From the NCBI GenBank assembly GCA_038323575.1, contig JBBQHB010000013.1, forward strand, positions 1 through 64,000: DNA of 64,000 nucleotides, in the 5' to 3' direction. Under the pieces are notes generated by a model that saw nothing but the letters and a program-made list of their open reading frames with translations, did no database searches and had not been told where the DNA came from. Numbering within the stretch: position 1 is the first letter of the stretch; each line of letters begins with the position of its first letter. Positions 1-9,887 of the stretch are shown piece by piece. This stretch comes from CAINVV01 sp038323575. Lineage in GTDB: Bacteria; Bacteroidota; Bacteroidia; Bacteroidales; Prolixibacteraceae. Both the position numbers and the translations under genes were made by a program.

Positions 1-62
1 GATTTGGAGATAGGAACAAAAAAACATATCTTCACCTTATTGTGTAAGATACTTCTCAAATT

Positions 63-524
63 ATGGTTTACAACAACAAAAAGCACCTCACTTTTCTGAA
101 AAAATGGCTTTTGTATTCAGGGTTAACCCTGTTGCTGGCCATGACTGCGCTGTATTTTTCAGAACAATTTGAAGCCTTGCTAATGCTTGCTTCTTTGCTG
201 GTGGTGATGTTTATCCTTAACCGCGTACTGAACTTCAGCTTTGTACGTATTCAGTTGGAAAACAATATCCTGATCATCAGACATTATTCCCTGTTTGCCT
301 TAGAGAGAAATTACGAATCAGTTGAATTGCCTGTTGCCAGCCTCCGGTATGCAGTGGTTAAAAAATATATCTTCGGTTTAAAATGGGATCTTCACCTTAC
401 CGTCAAATTAAAACAGGGATTGGCTGGTTACCCTCCCGTCTGCATGTCAGCCATCCCTTTCGACGAACGGATGAGAATCGTGGAGATGATTCAAAGTCTG
501 ATCAGATCCGGGCGGACTTTGTGA
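63..524 (+). CDS. small hypothetical membrane protein, two TM segments
   Basis: A 153-residue protein I do not recognise as a named family. A short basic N-terminus is followed by two adjacent hydrophobic segments, about residues 17-31 and 36-51, the second ending near FILNRVLNF. A soluble C-terminal part of about 95 residues contains beta-like alternating hydrophobic strands (IQLENNILIIRHYSLF, WDLHLTVKL). The arrangement of paired TM helices followed by a small beta domain resembles bacterial PH-like membrane proteins, but this is inference only. The stop codon TGA is itself the first part of the octamer array that follows. It converges on glgB. Confidence 0.6.
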   Translation: MVYNNKKHLTFLKKWLLYSGLTLLLAMTALYFSEQFEALLMLASLLVVMFILNRVLNFSFVRIQLENNILIIRHYSLFALERNYESVELPVASLRYAVVKKYIFGLKWDLHLTVKLKQGLAGYPPVCMSAIPFDERMRIVEMIQSLIRSGRTL

Positions 525-601
525 CGGGACGACGGGACGACGGGACGATTGGACGAACCGAAATGGGAAATGGACAAGGACGGAAGGACGGAGGGACAGT
601 A
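525..601 (+). repeat. GGACGACT-type octamer array, 3' of the membrane protein gene
   Basis: Begins in the stop codon (TGACGGGACGACGGGACGAC) and continues as degenerate 7-9-base units (GGACGA, GGACAA, GGACGGA) to about 601. The purine-rich strand is the coding strand of the upstream gene. No T-tract hairpin terminator is seen between gene and array. This is the first of eleven such arrays in the window. Confidence 0.8.
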
Positions 602-758
602 TGAATGGATGACTATGCAAACTGAGTAATCTTTGCTTATAGGATTTTAAATTGTGTCAATTTGTGAAATTTGTATTTAGGTGTTTAATCTGTGTAATTG
701 GTAAAATCTGTGGTTGAAGGTTATTAAATCTGTTTAATCTGCGTAATCTGCGGTTGGT
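602..758. repeat. AT-rich intergenic stretch with TAATCTG-like repeats
   Basis: Lies between convergent genes. From about 640 to 755 the motif TTTAATCTG / GTAATCTG / AATTTGTG recurs at short irregular spacing. No open reading frame or hairpin terminator is convincing here. Confidence 0.5.
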
Positions 759-2768
759 TTATCTCACCTTGGTATACGCTAGTTGCTTCAGCACAATCGC
801 TGTCCGGGCAGGAAGATAAAGTTTAAGGTGATGCGGAGATCCCAGACCGCTTTCCGGCAGTGAATAATAGGTCATCCGCTCGTCAATCCGGTTGAAACCG
901 CCGTAATTATGGGCATCTGTCTGCAGGATTACCTTGAACTTGGCCGGTTCGCAATGGATGCCGTAATTTTCAAATGATTTGTCTGGATTAAAATTAAATA
1001 CAAAAAGCATATCCTTTCGTTTGAAGGCAAGTACCTGGTCGGGCATATTGTCATGAACCCTGTATACCTCCGGAACCTCCAGCAGCCTCTCTTTCCTGAA
1101 CAGATTGATCATATCCTTGTCAAAATCAAGCAACCAATGAAACTTCAGCTGAGGGTCTTCCGAGACACTCCAGATTCTGCGGGCATGCTGATAGGACCAG
1201 TCATTCCCTTCGCGCGGAAAATCAATCCATTCGGGATGCCCGAATTCGTTACCCATAAAATTGAGATAGGCTCCTCCGGCACAGCCAATAGTTAGCAAAC
1301 GGATCATTTTATGCAGGGCAATTCCCCTGTCGACAATCAGGTTGGGCTGATCCTTGCGCATACTGTAATACATCTCCTTGTCAATAAGCCGGAAAATAAT
1401 CGTTTTATCTCCAACCATTGCCTGATCGTGGCTTTCAACATAACTCACCACCTTTTCTTCAGCACGGTGGGTGGTCAGCTCATGAAATAGATGTCCTACA
1501 TTCCACTCCTGATCCTGCTGTTCTTTGATCACTTTTATCCACAAATCAGGGACTCCCATCGACATCCGGAAATCAAAACCAAGTCCGCCGCTCTCCAGCG
1601 GAGCAGCAAGTCCGGGCAATCCGCTCATCTCCTCTGCGATAGAGAGTACACGGTGATTGATCTCATGCGCCAGTTTGTTGGCCAGCATAAAATAGACAAC
1701 AGCCTCATCATCCAGGTTCGGTGTAAAATAGTCGGAATAACTGGTAAAAGCTTTCCCGAGCCCATGGTCAAAATAGAGCATGCTGGTAACCCCGTCGAAA
1801 CGGAATCCGTCAAAACGGAATTCGGTCAGCCAATATTTGATGTTTGACAGAAGGAAGTGGATCACTTCGTTCTTGGAATAGTTGAAACAATAGGAATCCC
1901 AGGCCGGATGTTCACCCCTGGCGCCTTCATGGAAAAACTGGGTCCGGGTTCCGTCATACAAACCAAGTCCTTCGTTTACATTTTTAACCGCATGTGAATG
2001 AACAAGATCCATCACAACAGCTATTCCCATTCCGTGAGCTTCGTCGATAAGGTGTTTCAACTCCTCGGGCGTTCCAAACCTCGACGACGGGGCAAAGAAA
2101 CTGGAAACGTGGTATCCGAAACTGCCGTAATAAGGATGTTCCGGAATGGCCATCAGCTGAATGGTATTATACCCTGCTGCTTTGATGCGGGGAAGCATCT
2201 CGAAACGAAACTCATTGTAAGTATGCACCCTGGGCTCCTCTCCGGCCATTCCTACATGCGACTCATAAATAAGCGGGGCTTCGTGCATCGGCTTGAAGGC
2301 ATGGGTGAAATGAAAGGTATCTTTGGGTGCCCAAACCTGCGCATTGAAAATATTTGTTGATGAGTCCTGAACTACCCTTCTCGCCCAGGCAGGGATCCTT
2401 TTACCCGAACCATCCTGCCAATAGAGCGAGATTGCATAAAGATCTCCGTGATGCAGGGCTGATGCCGGAAGCTCAAGTTCCCACGTCCCGTTTTCAATTC
2501 TTTTTAATTCATAATCAGGATGATCCTTCCATTCATTGAAATTACCAATGAGAAAAATCCGGGTCGCATTGGGCGCCCAGTCGCGGAAGATCCACCTTTT
2601 TTCAGTTTTGAAAAGCCCGAAATAGTCATGCCCGGAGGCAAACTCCTCCAGTGATATATCCCCAAGTAACTCTTTTTCTTTGGATCGGTATTTATCAGCC
2701 CAGCGCAGAAAATCAGAAGCATACGGCTGCAAATAAGGATCCTCTTCAACCAACCGAGGCATTCCCAT
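759..2768 (-). CDS. glgB: 1,4-alpha-glucan branching enzyme, eukaryotic-like GH13
   Basis: Introduces alpha-1,6 branches into glycogen. An N-terminal CBM48-type domain (about residues 50-150, RDWAPNATRIFLIGNFNEW) precedes a GH13 barrel. Visible catalytic motifs are FDGFRFDGVTSMLY (nucleophile Asp), IAEEMSG (acid/base Glu) and YVESHDQAMVGDKT (transition-state stabiliser). GFRFDGVTSMLY and ESHDQAMVGDK are the wording of the eukaryotic GBE1-type branch rather than of E. coli GlgB. At 669 residues it fits that subfamily. The nearest neighbour, kdsB, is co-oriented and 47 bases upstream, so the two may share a transcript. No other glycogen gene is in the window. Confidence 0.92.
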   Translation of the reverse strand: MGMPRLVEEDPYLQPYASDFLRWADKYRSKEKELLGDISLEEFASGHDYFGLFKTEKRWIFRDWAPNATRIFLIGNFNEWKDHPDYELKRIENGTWELELPASALHHGDLYAISLYWQDGSGKRIPAWARRVVQDSSTNIFNAQVWAPKDTFHFTHAFKPMHEAPLIYESHVGMAGEEPRVHTYNEFRFEMLPRIKAAGYNTIQLMAIPEHPYYGSFGYHVSSFFAPSSRFGTPEELKHLIDEAHGMGIAVVMDLVHSHAVKNVNEGLGLYDGTRTQFFHEGARGEHPAWDSYCFNYSKNEVIHFLLSNIKYWLTEFRFDGFRFDGVTSMLYFDHGLGKAFTSYSDYFTPNLDDEAVVYFMLANKLAHEINHRVLSIAEEMSGLPGLAAPLESGGLGFDFRMSMGVPDLWIKVIKEQQDQEWNVGHLFHELTTHRAEEKVVSYVESHDQAMVGDKTIIFRLIDKEMYYSMRKDQPNLIVDRGIALHKMIRLLTIGCAGGAYLNFMGNEFGHPEWIDFPREGNDWSYQHARRIWSVSEDPQLKFHWLLDFDKDMINLFRKERLLEVPEVYRVHDNMPDQVLAFKRKDMLFVFNFNPDKSFENYGIHCEPAKFKVILQTDAHNYGGFNRIDERMTYYSLPESGLGSPHHLKLYLPARTAIVLKQLAYTKVR

Positions 2769-2815
2769 AAATTCAAACCTTTGATTCAGGATAAAGTTAC
2801 TACAAATAATGAAGT

Positions 2816-3592
2816 TTAACGACCGGTAAAGTATTTTTCAATTCCTTCGGCAACTATTTTCTTCAGGTCATCCGGCGTGTCGATTCCCACCGTGGCATGG
2901 TCGGTCACTTCTGTTTTGATCTTGTATCCGTGCTCCAGCCAGCGAAGCTGCTCCAGTGATTCGGCCTGCTCAAGAACTCCTTCGGGCAGTTTGCTGAGCT
3001 TCTCCAGGATGTCGGTCCGGTAAGCATAAATCCCAACATGACAATAATATTTGAATTTATTGATCCATTCCGATTGCTCTGATTTAAAAATCATTGGAAT
3101 CGGCAACCTACTGAAAAAGATGGCATTACCATGAATGTCGAGGGCTACTTTTGCCTCTGCCGGATTCACAAGCACCTCCGTCTGTTTAATCTGCTGAATC
3201 AGCGTGGCAATTTCCGTACCCGGATTCCCCAAAAAAGGAGTTTGAAGCAGCGAGATTTGCGCGGGACGGATGAATGGCTCGTCACCCTGAACATTGATCA
3301 CGACATCAAAATTCCTTCCTGTCAATTCCGTAATCTTCCTGACTGCTTCCGCACAACGGTCTGTTCCACTCCGGTGATGGACTGATGTCATCACCACATT
3401 GCCGCCGAAACCGCTGACGGCGTTTGCAATGCGTTCGTCATCCGTGGCCACCCATACCTCACCGACAGCCTGAATCACCTGTTCGTATACACGCTGTATC
3501 ATTAGTTTTCCGGCAATATCGGCCAGCGGCTTCCCTGGAAACCGGGTTGAACCGTAACGGGACGGAATGATCGCAATAAATTTTGGTGTCAT
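2816..3592 (-). CDS. kdsB: 3-deoxy-manno-octulosonate cytidylyltransferase (CMP-Kdo synthetase)
   Basis: Cytoplasmic enzyme that activates Kdo with CTP for lipid A-core assembly. The start matches the family signature (IAIIPSRYGSTRFPGKPL, nucleotide-binding loop), followed by VWVATDDERI and VINVQGDEPFI. At 258 residues it is close to the usual ~250. It is read divergently from the sigma-54 activator at 3732, with a 139-base region between them. Function is secure from the motifs; operon membership with glgB is inferred from spacing. Confidence 0.95.
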   Translation of the reverse strand: MTPKFIAIIPSRYGSTRFPGKPLADIAGKLMIQRVYEQVIQAVGEVWVATDDERIANAVSGFGGNVVMTSVHHRSGTDRCAEAVRKITELTGRNFDVVINVQGDEPFIRPAQISLLQTPFLGNPGTEIATLIQQIKQTEVLVNPAEAKVALDIHGNAIFFSRLPIPMIFKSEQSEWINKFKYYCHVGIYAYRTDILEKLSKLPEGVLEQAESLEQLRWLEHGYKIKTEVTDHATVGIDTPDDLKKIVAEGIEKYFTGR

Positions 3593-3671
3593 ATTTTAAA
3601 GTCTTAAGCAAACTGATTCAAATAATTATTTGCAAAAATAACCAATGTTTGATAAAGTGCACACTTCTTCC

Positions 3672-3705
3672 TTTGTCGTATATTCATAGATTAATGCTAA
3701 ATTTG
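3672..3705 (+). promoter_or_regulatory. Bacteroidota sigma promoter (TTTG / TAAATTTG)
   Basis: TTTG at 3672-3675 and TAAATTTG at 3698-3705 match the -33 TTTG and -7 TAnnTTTG boxes of the Bacteroidota primary sigma factor, with 22 bases between. They lie 26 bases before the ATG of the sigma-54 activator gene. Confidence 0.6.
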
Positions 3706-3731
3706 CAGTTCGAAAAATTCGGGTTGATTGC

Positions 3732-4970
3732 ATGGATATACAGGAGATTAAACAACGATTCAGCATTATCGGGAATGCTCCCGGACTGAACCGGGCCATC
3801 GAAGTGGCGCTTCAGGTGGCACCGACCGATCTCTCTGTACTGATCAGCGGTGAGAGCGGTGTGGGGAAAGAGTCATTTCCCCAGATTATCCACCACAATT
3901 CGCACCGCAAACATGGCAAGTACATCGCCATCAACTGCGGCGCAATCCCGGAAGGAACAATTGATTCCGAGCTTTTCGGCCACGAAAAAGGCTCTTTTAC
4001 AGGCGCCCTAAACGACCGCAAAGGATACTTCGAAGTCACCGACGGTGGCACCCTTTTTCTGGATGAGATAGGAGAACTTCCTGTTTCAACACAAGTCAGG
4101 CTTTTAAGGGTACTCGAAACCGGCGAATTTATCCGGGTCGGTTCCTCCCAGGTTCAAAAAACAAATGTGAGGGTCATCGCGGCGACTAATTTTGATCTCT
4201 CAAATGCCATCCGGGAGGGAAAATTCCGGGAAGACCTCTATTACCGGCTCAATACCGTTCCGATAAAGGTACTTCCGCTCCGTGACAGAGGCACCGATGT
4301 GTTGTTGCTTTTCCGGAAATTTGCCACCGATTTTGCCGAACGGTACAAGATGCCCGCCATCCGCCTGAGCGAGGATGCCCAGAAAATTTTCCTCGGATAC
4401 CGCTGGCCGGGAAATGTCCGGCAACTGAAGAATATTACGGAGCAAATCTCAATCATTGAGACCGAAAGGGACATCACAGCCGAAAAACTGATTCATTATG
4501 TCCCCTCCGAAGACACCGGTTTTCTGCCTGCCCTGTATGGCAGGGAGTCGGATGCCAGGGCGTATGAGAACGAAAGGACCATGATGCTCAATGCCTTGAT
4601 CGGGATGAAAAAAGAACTGGATGAACTGAAAGAAAAATTCAACCAAATTATTAAAATAACTCCTGCAGCAGTTCAGAATGATCAGACAGATGAAAGTTTC
4701 ATGCAGCTTTATCCGGAAGAACTTAATCCCGGTGAAAAAAACGAATCTCTTTTCAGTCCCGGATTTCTGAAGCCGGTCGGGAGGGCACATATTCAGGACA
4801 CAGAAGCGTTCGTGGAAGAATCTCTCTCCATTGAAGAAAAAGAGATGGAGCTGATAATCAAGGCACTGGAAAGACATAGTGGAAAGCGAAAGCTAGCCGC
4901 CGAAGAGTTGGGTATCTCCGAAAGAACCCTCTACAGGAAAATCAAAGAATACAACATTAAAGAAAAATGA
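3732..4970 (+). CDS. sigma-54 interaction-domain transcriptional activator without receiver domain
   Basis: An NtrC-class AAA+ activator of RpoN promoters, 412 residues. The AAA+ domain starts almost at the N-terminus. Walker A is GESGVGKE, the sigma-54 contact loop reads GSFTGA (classical GAFTGA), Walker B is GTLFLDEIGELP, and the arginine-finger region is RGKFREDLYYRLN-like. The last ~45 residues form a Fis-type HTH (LAAEELGISERTLYRKIKEY). There is no receiver, GAF or PAS domain, so the input signal is unclear. The stop overlaps the start of lptE by four bases, so it is co-transcribed with envelope and export genes (lptE, TPR protein, secG), an arrangement I recall from Bacteroidota. Confidence 0.9.
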   Translation: MDIQEIKQRFSIIGNAPGLNRAIEVALQVAPTDLSVLISGESGVGKESFPQIIHHNSHRKHGKYIAINCGAIPEGTIDSELFGHEKGSFTGALNDRKGYFEVTDGGTLFLDEIGELPVSTQVRLLRVLETGEFIRVGSSQVQKTNVRVIAATNFDLSNAIREGKFREDLYYRLNTVPIKVLPLRDRGTDVLLLFRKFATDFAERYKMPAIRLSEDAQKIFLGYRWPGNVRQLKNITEQISIIETERDITAEKLIHYVPSEDTGFLPALYGRESDARAYENERTMMLNALIGMKKELDELKEKFNQIIKITPAAVQNDQTDESFMQLYPEELNPGEKNESLFSPGFLKPVGRAHIQDTEAFVEESLSIEEKEMELIIKALERHSGKRKLAAEELGISERTLYRKIKEYNIKEK

Positions 4971-5482
4971 GAGTTCAAACATTGCTAATAATATTGATCC
5001 TTTCAGTCTTATCAGGTTGCAAGATCAATTACACCCTGAGCGGAGCTTCTATCTCTCCTGATGTGAAAACTGTGTCCATTGATTATTTCAGAAACAGGTC
5101 GAAGGTGATCAATCCAACTTTAAGCCAGACTTTCACCGAAGGCATGAAAGACAAATTTGTCAATGAAACCGGCCTGACCCTCAACACAGACCAGGGTGAC
5201 CTTGAGTTTTCGGGCGAAATCACCGGCTATGATATACGGCCACTTTCGGTACAAAAGACCGATACAGGAATGGATTATGCTTCCATGAACAGGTTAACCG
5301 TAACGGTCAAAGTTGTTTTTGTCAATGCTAAAGATCATGACCAGGATTTCAATACTTCATTTTCCGCCTACTATGACTGGGACAGTACCAAGCAGCTAAG
5401 CCAGGTAGAAAACGATGCAGTAAAAGTAATTACAGAACAGCTGATAGAAGATATATTCAACAAATCTGTTGCCAACTGGTAG
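4967..5482 (+). CDS. lptE: LptE-family LPS-assembly lipoprotein
   Basis: Outer-membrane lipoprotein that plugs the LptD channel for LPS insertion. A signal peptide ends in a lipobox (SVLSGC) at about residue 18. The following stretch (INYTLSGASISPDVKTVSI) and the YFRNRS/LSQTFTEGMKDKF region are typical of Bacteroidota LptE. Length 171 residues is normal. It overlaps the preceding regulator by four bases (ATGA) and is followed after 32 bases by the TPR gene. LptE assignment rests on the conserved context and sequence style. Confidence 0.85.
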   Translation: MRVQTLLIILILSVLSGCKINYTLSGASISPDVKTVSIDYFRNRSKVINPTLSQTFTEGMKDKFVNETGLTLNTDQGDLEFSGEITGYDIRPLSVQKTDTGMDYASMNRLTVTVKVVFVNAKDHDQDFNTSFSAYYDWDSTKQLSQVENDAVKVITEQLIEDIFNKSVANW

Positions 5483-5514
5483 GGTTAAATAACTATTCAC
5501 TTCAATAGTCAATT

Positions 5515-6300
5515 ATGTCAATCACTAGAGATCAATTGATTCAGTTTATCGAAAAGCCGGGTTTGCTCAAAGAACAGACCATTGTAGAATTGAAAGAGAT
5601 CGTTGATGAATTTCCCTATTTTCAATCGGCTCAGCTCCTCTATACCTATAACCTTTTTACCCAGGATAATTTTCGCTATGCAAGGTATCTGAAAACCTGC
5701 TCCATATATGCTACCGACAGGTCCGTACTGTATCAGCTCTTCCAACCGAACCGACCTGCTGAATTAACTTCGAAAACGACAATCCCGGCTGAAAACATTC
5801 AAACGGAGACCTCTTCACTTTTTGAATTGTCAGAAGAAAAAGTGATTATTGAAACAGATTTCACCCAACTCTTGTCCACCCGGCCAACCGAAGCCGAAGC
5901 CAATGCATTTGACCTCCTCAGCTTCGACCAGCCCGATACGTCCTATCTACTGGAGATGGTTGAATCAAAACCCGATCTTGTTGATTTCCCGGCAGAACTA
6001 ACGCCAAAAGAATCAAAAACCGAAGAAAAAATCGATTTAATCGAGCAATTCATCAAAGTAAACCCGACTATTCAACCCAGAATAGAAAATACACACATGC
6101 GAAGTGAACATTTCGAGTTGAGAGAGGTAAGTGAATCTGAAAACGACGAATTTATAACAGAAACATTATCAAGGATTTACCTAAAACAAGGTCATTATCA
6201 AAAAGCAATTGAGTCTTTTAAGCGGTTAAGTTTGAAATTTCCCGAAAAAAGTGTTTATTTTGCGCAACAAATTGAAGAGATAAAAAAATTAATTAATTAA
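5515..6300 (+). CDS. TPR-motif protein of the secG operon
   Basis: A 261-residue cytoplasmic protein with no signal peptide. The N-terminal ~70 residues (QLIQFIEKPGLLKEQTIVEL, FPYFQSAQLLYTYNL) and a C-terminal TPR-like pair (ETLSRIYLKQGHYQKAIESF, LSLKFPEKSVYFAQQI) flank an acidic low-complexity middle. Proteins of this build sit between lptE and secG in many Bacteroidota genomes. Their function is unknown. It is six bases from the secG start, so the two are co-transcribed. Confidence 0.75.
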   Translation: MSITRDQLIQFIEKPGLLKEQTIVELKEIVDEFPYFQSAQLLYTYNLFTQDNFRYARYLKTCSIYATDRSVLYQLFQPNRPAELTSKTTIPAENIQTETSSLFELSEEKVIIETDFTQLLSTRPTEAEANAFDLLSFDQPDTSYLLEMVESKPDLVDFPAELTPKESKTEEKIDLIEQFIKVNPTIQPRIENTHMRSEHFELREVSESENDEFITETLSRIYLKQGHYQKAIESFKRLSLKFPEKSVYFAQQIEEIKKLIN

Positions 6301-6306
6301 CAGCAG

Positions 6307-6651
6307 ATGTACGCATTTATTACTGTCCTGATTTTCATTGTTTGTTTCCTTATAGTGCTGCTTGTCCTGGTACAAAATTCAAAAGGAGGCGGACTGGCAT
6401 CTTCATTTTCCAGCTCCAACCAGGTAATGGGCGTCCGTAAAACTACTGATTTCCTTGAAAAAGGAACCTGGATGCTTGCTTTAGCGCTAGTGGTCCTCTG
6501 TATCAGTTCAACTGCATTCCTGCCCCGTCAGGGTGGCCAGGCAAAATCAGCCATCGAACAACAGATTCAAGGCGTTCAGGATCCTTCTGCTTTACCAACT
6601 TTCCCGCAGTCGGCACCGCAAAACTCACCAGACTCGTCTCAAACAAAATAA
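6307..6651 (+). CDS. secG: preprotein translocase subunit SecG
   Basis: Small subunit of the SecYEG channel. Two TM helices (about residues 4-22 and 54-72) flank the conserved cytoplasmic loop NSKGGGLASSF, which is the SecG hallmark. The proline- and glutamine-rich C-terminal tail of about 40 residues is typical of Bacteroidota SecG. It is the last gene of the operon, followed by a strong terminator. Confidence 0.93.
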   Translation: MYAFITVLIFIVCFLIVLLVLVQNSKGGGLASSFSSSNQVMGVRKTTDFLEKGTWMLALALVVLCISSTAFLPRQGGQAKSAIEQQIQGVQDPSALPTFPQSAPQNSPDSSQTK

Positions 6652-6680
6652 CCGAAGACGGTTATTTCAGAAAGGATACA

Positions 6681-6711
6681 AGCCACTGCCCAAAAAGCAG
6701 TGGTTTTTTTG
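6681..6711 (+). terminator. intrinsic terminator of the lptE-secG operon
   Basis: Seven-base stem CCACTGC / GCAGTGG (6683-6689 with 6697-6703) followed by seven T. A weaker hairpin (AATAACCG / CGGTTATT) lies just upstream at about 6647-6666. Confidence 0.85.
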
Positions 6712-6954
6712 TCGCCTGAAAATCGAAAATTCTAAAGGTGTCATCTTGACAGTTATGACTGACAAAATCATAATTTGCCAATTAGTTGGTTATGTGTGGT
6801 TTAAAATTTTACAGTGTGTTAATTCCAATTATTCGTTGTAATTTTGTCTGTGAAGGACCCTTCCAAGTCAGTTTTTTTTATTTGGCACAAAATTGGTAGG
6901 GTTGAGGTAGAAAAATTTCTTATTCACTTATAATTATTCAATAAAATTTTAAAA
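6712..6954 (+). promoter_or_regulatory. groESL upstream region with TAATTTTG box and sigma-54-like element
   Basis: This gene-free stretch before groES carries a -7 box TAATTTTG at 6839-6846, about 109 bases before the groES ATG. At 6883-6897 it also carries TGGCACAAAATTGGT, which resembles the sigma-54 consensus (TGGCAC-N5-TTGC). GG is correctly spaced by ten bases from the -12 G, but the invariant GC reads GT. No CIRCE inverted repeat was recognised. The two elements suggest dual promoters; only the first is near consensus. Confidence 0.45.
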
Positions 6955-7236
6955 ATGGCAGAACTTAAAGGTAAAATCCTTGCCGGCAAAGTATTGATCG
7001 AGCCGCAGGAAGCAGAGAAAAAAACAGCTGGTGGTATTATCATCCCTGATTCAGCTAAAGAAAAACCACTCACCGGGAAAGTTATCCTGGTAGGAAGTGC
7101 AAAAAAAGATGAAGTGATGGAAGTGAAAGTTGGTGATGTCGTCTTCTTCGGAAAATACTCAGGCACAGAACTCAACATCGACGGCAAAGATTACCTGCTT
7201 GTATCACAAACAGATGTTCTTTTCATCGCTAATTAA
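6955..7236 (+). CDS. groES: co-chaperonin GroES
   Basis: The 10-kDa lid of the GroEL folding chamber. The 93-residue sequence has the expected mobile loop (EAEKKTAGGIIIPDSAKEKP) and the C-terminal family pattern (GKDYLLVSQTDVLFI). It is followed by groEL after 30 bases, the usual two-gene operon. Start ATG at 6955 gives the family length. Confidence 0.97.
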   Translation: MAELKGKILAGKVLIEPQEAEKKTAGGIIIPDSAKEKPLTGKVILVGSAKKDEVMEVKVGDVVFFGKYSGTELNIDGKDYLLVSQTDVLFIAN

Positions 7237-7266
7237 TGTATTGTCAATCAATAAAAATTATTTAAA

Positions 7267-8901
<1,635 letters not shown>

Positions 8902-8940
8902 GCTAATCATCACCTATATATAGGCCTTCGGGCCAGACAC

Positions 8941-8972
8941 AAAGCCGTCGGATTTTCCGGCGGCTTTTGTTT
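8941..8972 (+). terminator. intrinsic terminator of groESL
   Basis: Stem AAGCCGTCGG / CCGGCGGCTT around a short ATTTT loop, followed by TTGTTTT. Confidence 0.8.
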
Positions 8973-8985
8973 TAAAACAGTTTTC

Positions 8986-8993
8986 TATCTTTG
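8986..8993 (+). promoter_or_regulatory. -7 box TATCTTTG of mntP
   Basis: TATCTTTG matches TAnnTTTG exactly, 17 bases before the mntP ATG. TTTG at 8966-8969 may serve as the -33 box, though it overlaps the groESL terminator tail. Confidence 0.55.
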
Positions 8994-9010
8994 CGCAAAT
9001 CTTTATACGC

Positions 9011-9571
9011 ATGGATCTTTTCACCGTTTTCATTTTGGCAATCGGACTCTCTATGGACTCATTTGCCGTTGCCATCAGTTGCGGCCTGGCGGAACAAAAA
9101 GTCACTTTCGGGCATGCGGTGAAAATATCTTTTGCATTTGCCCTGTTCCAGGGAATATTGCCTTTGATCGGGTGGATTATGGGTACCGAACTCAAGGTAT
9201 TTGTGGAAAGTATCGACCACTGGATCGCCTTTACCCTGCTTGCTTATCTTGGCGGGAAGATGATCTGGGAAAGTCTTCGTAGCGACCGCAGCGAAAAAAT
9301 ATCCAATATCTACTCCTTTCGCCACATCATGACCCTCTCTATCGCAACCAGCATCGATGCCCTGGTTGTCGGTTTCAGTTACGCCATGGCCGAAAGCGGC
9401 AAAATATTCGGCGGCGCCCTTATCATCGGCATGGTCACCTTTTTCTTCTCCATGCTTGGGATCAGGATCGGGAAAGATGTAGGCGACAAACTGGGTCCCA
9501 AAGTGGAATTAATGGGAGGTATTATCCTGTTAGGGATCGGATTGAAAATCCTTTTAGAACATACATCTTAG
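9011..9571 (+). CDS. mntP: putative manganese efflux pump MntP
   Basis: Inner-membrane Mn(II) exporter, 186 residues with six predicted TM helices. The two family repeats each carry the conserved acidic motif: GLSMDSFAVAISCG near the N-terminus and ATSIDALVVGFSYA near residue 120. Glycine-rich helices follow (GIRIGKDVGDKLG, LMGGIILLGIGLKIL). It is monocistronic with its own promoter. The yybP-ykoY manganese riboswitch seen before mntP in other phyla was not recognised in the ~110 bases upstream. Confidence 0.92.
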   Translation: MDLFTVFILAIGLSMDSFAVAISCGLAEQKVTFGHAVKISFAFALFQGILPLIGWIMGTELKVFVESIDHWIAFTLLAYLGGKMIWESLRSDRSEKISNIYSFRHIMTLSIATSIDALVVGFSYAMAESGKIFGGALIIGMVTFFFSMLGIRIGKDVGDKLGPKVELMGGIILLGIGLKILLEHTS

Positions 9572-9607
9572 CTCTGAATTGAGAAGGTCTAAGATTTATT
9601 CAGAGCT
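9570..9607. other. perfect 10-bp inverted repeat after mntP
   Basis: AGCTCTGAAT (9570-9579) and ATTCAGAGCT (9598-9607) with an 18-base loop. There is no T-tract, so it is not a standard terminator. It may protect the 3' end of the mntP mRNA. Confidence 0.5.
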
Positions 9608-9649
9608 GCAAATTTCACACTACGTACCAGCCAGCGTATAGTGAGGTTA

Positions 9650-9684
9650 TAAAAACAAAACAGACCGGAATAAATTCCGGTCTG
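9650..9684 (-). terminator. intrinsic terminator of tRNA-Met
   Basis: Ten-base stem CAGACCGGAA / TTCCGGTCTG (9661-9684), followed on the minus strand by TTTTGTTTTT. It lies just after the tRNA. Confidence 0.88.
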
Positions 9685-9694
9685 TCCTTCCAAG

Positions 9695-9767
<73 letters not shown>

Positions 9768-9806
9768 GTATATTTTTTAAAACCGGCTGTGTCGGTTTTG
9801 TGGGTA

Positions 9807-9814
9807 CAAAGATA
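9807..9814 (-). promoter_or_regulatory. -7 box TATCTTTG of tRNA-Met
   Basis: The minus strand reads TATCTTTG about 40 bases before the tRNA 5' end, an exact TAnnTTTG match. Confidence 0.5.
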
Positions 9815-9857
9815 GTGAGTTTTTCCGGTTTTGCAATATAAATGTGAGTTTTTTATG

Positions 9858-9865
9858 TAAGTTTG
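9858..9865 (+). promoter_or_regulatory. -7 box TAAGTTTG of the M23-dxr-rseP run
   Basis: TAAGTTTG, an exact TAnnTTTG match, lies 22 bases before the ATG of the M23 peptidase gene. A TTTG at 9830-9833 could be the -33 box. Confidence 0.5.
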
Positions 9866-9887
9866 GATTTTCAAGAAAATTGGACCC

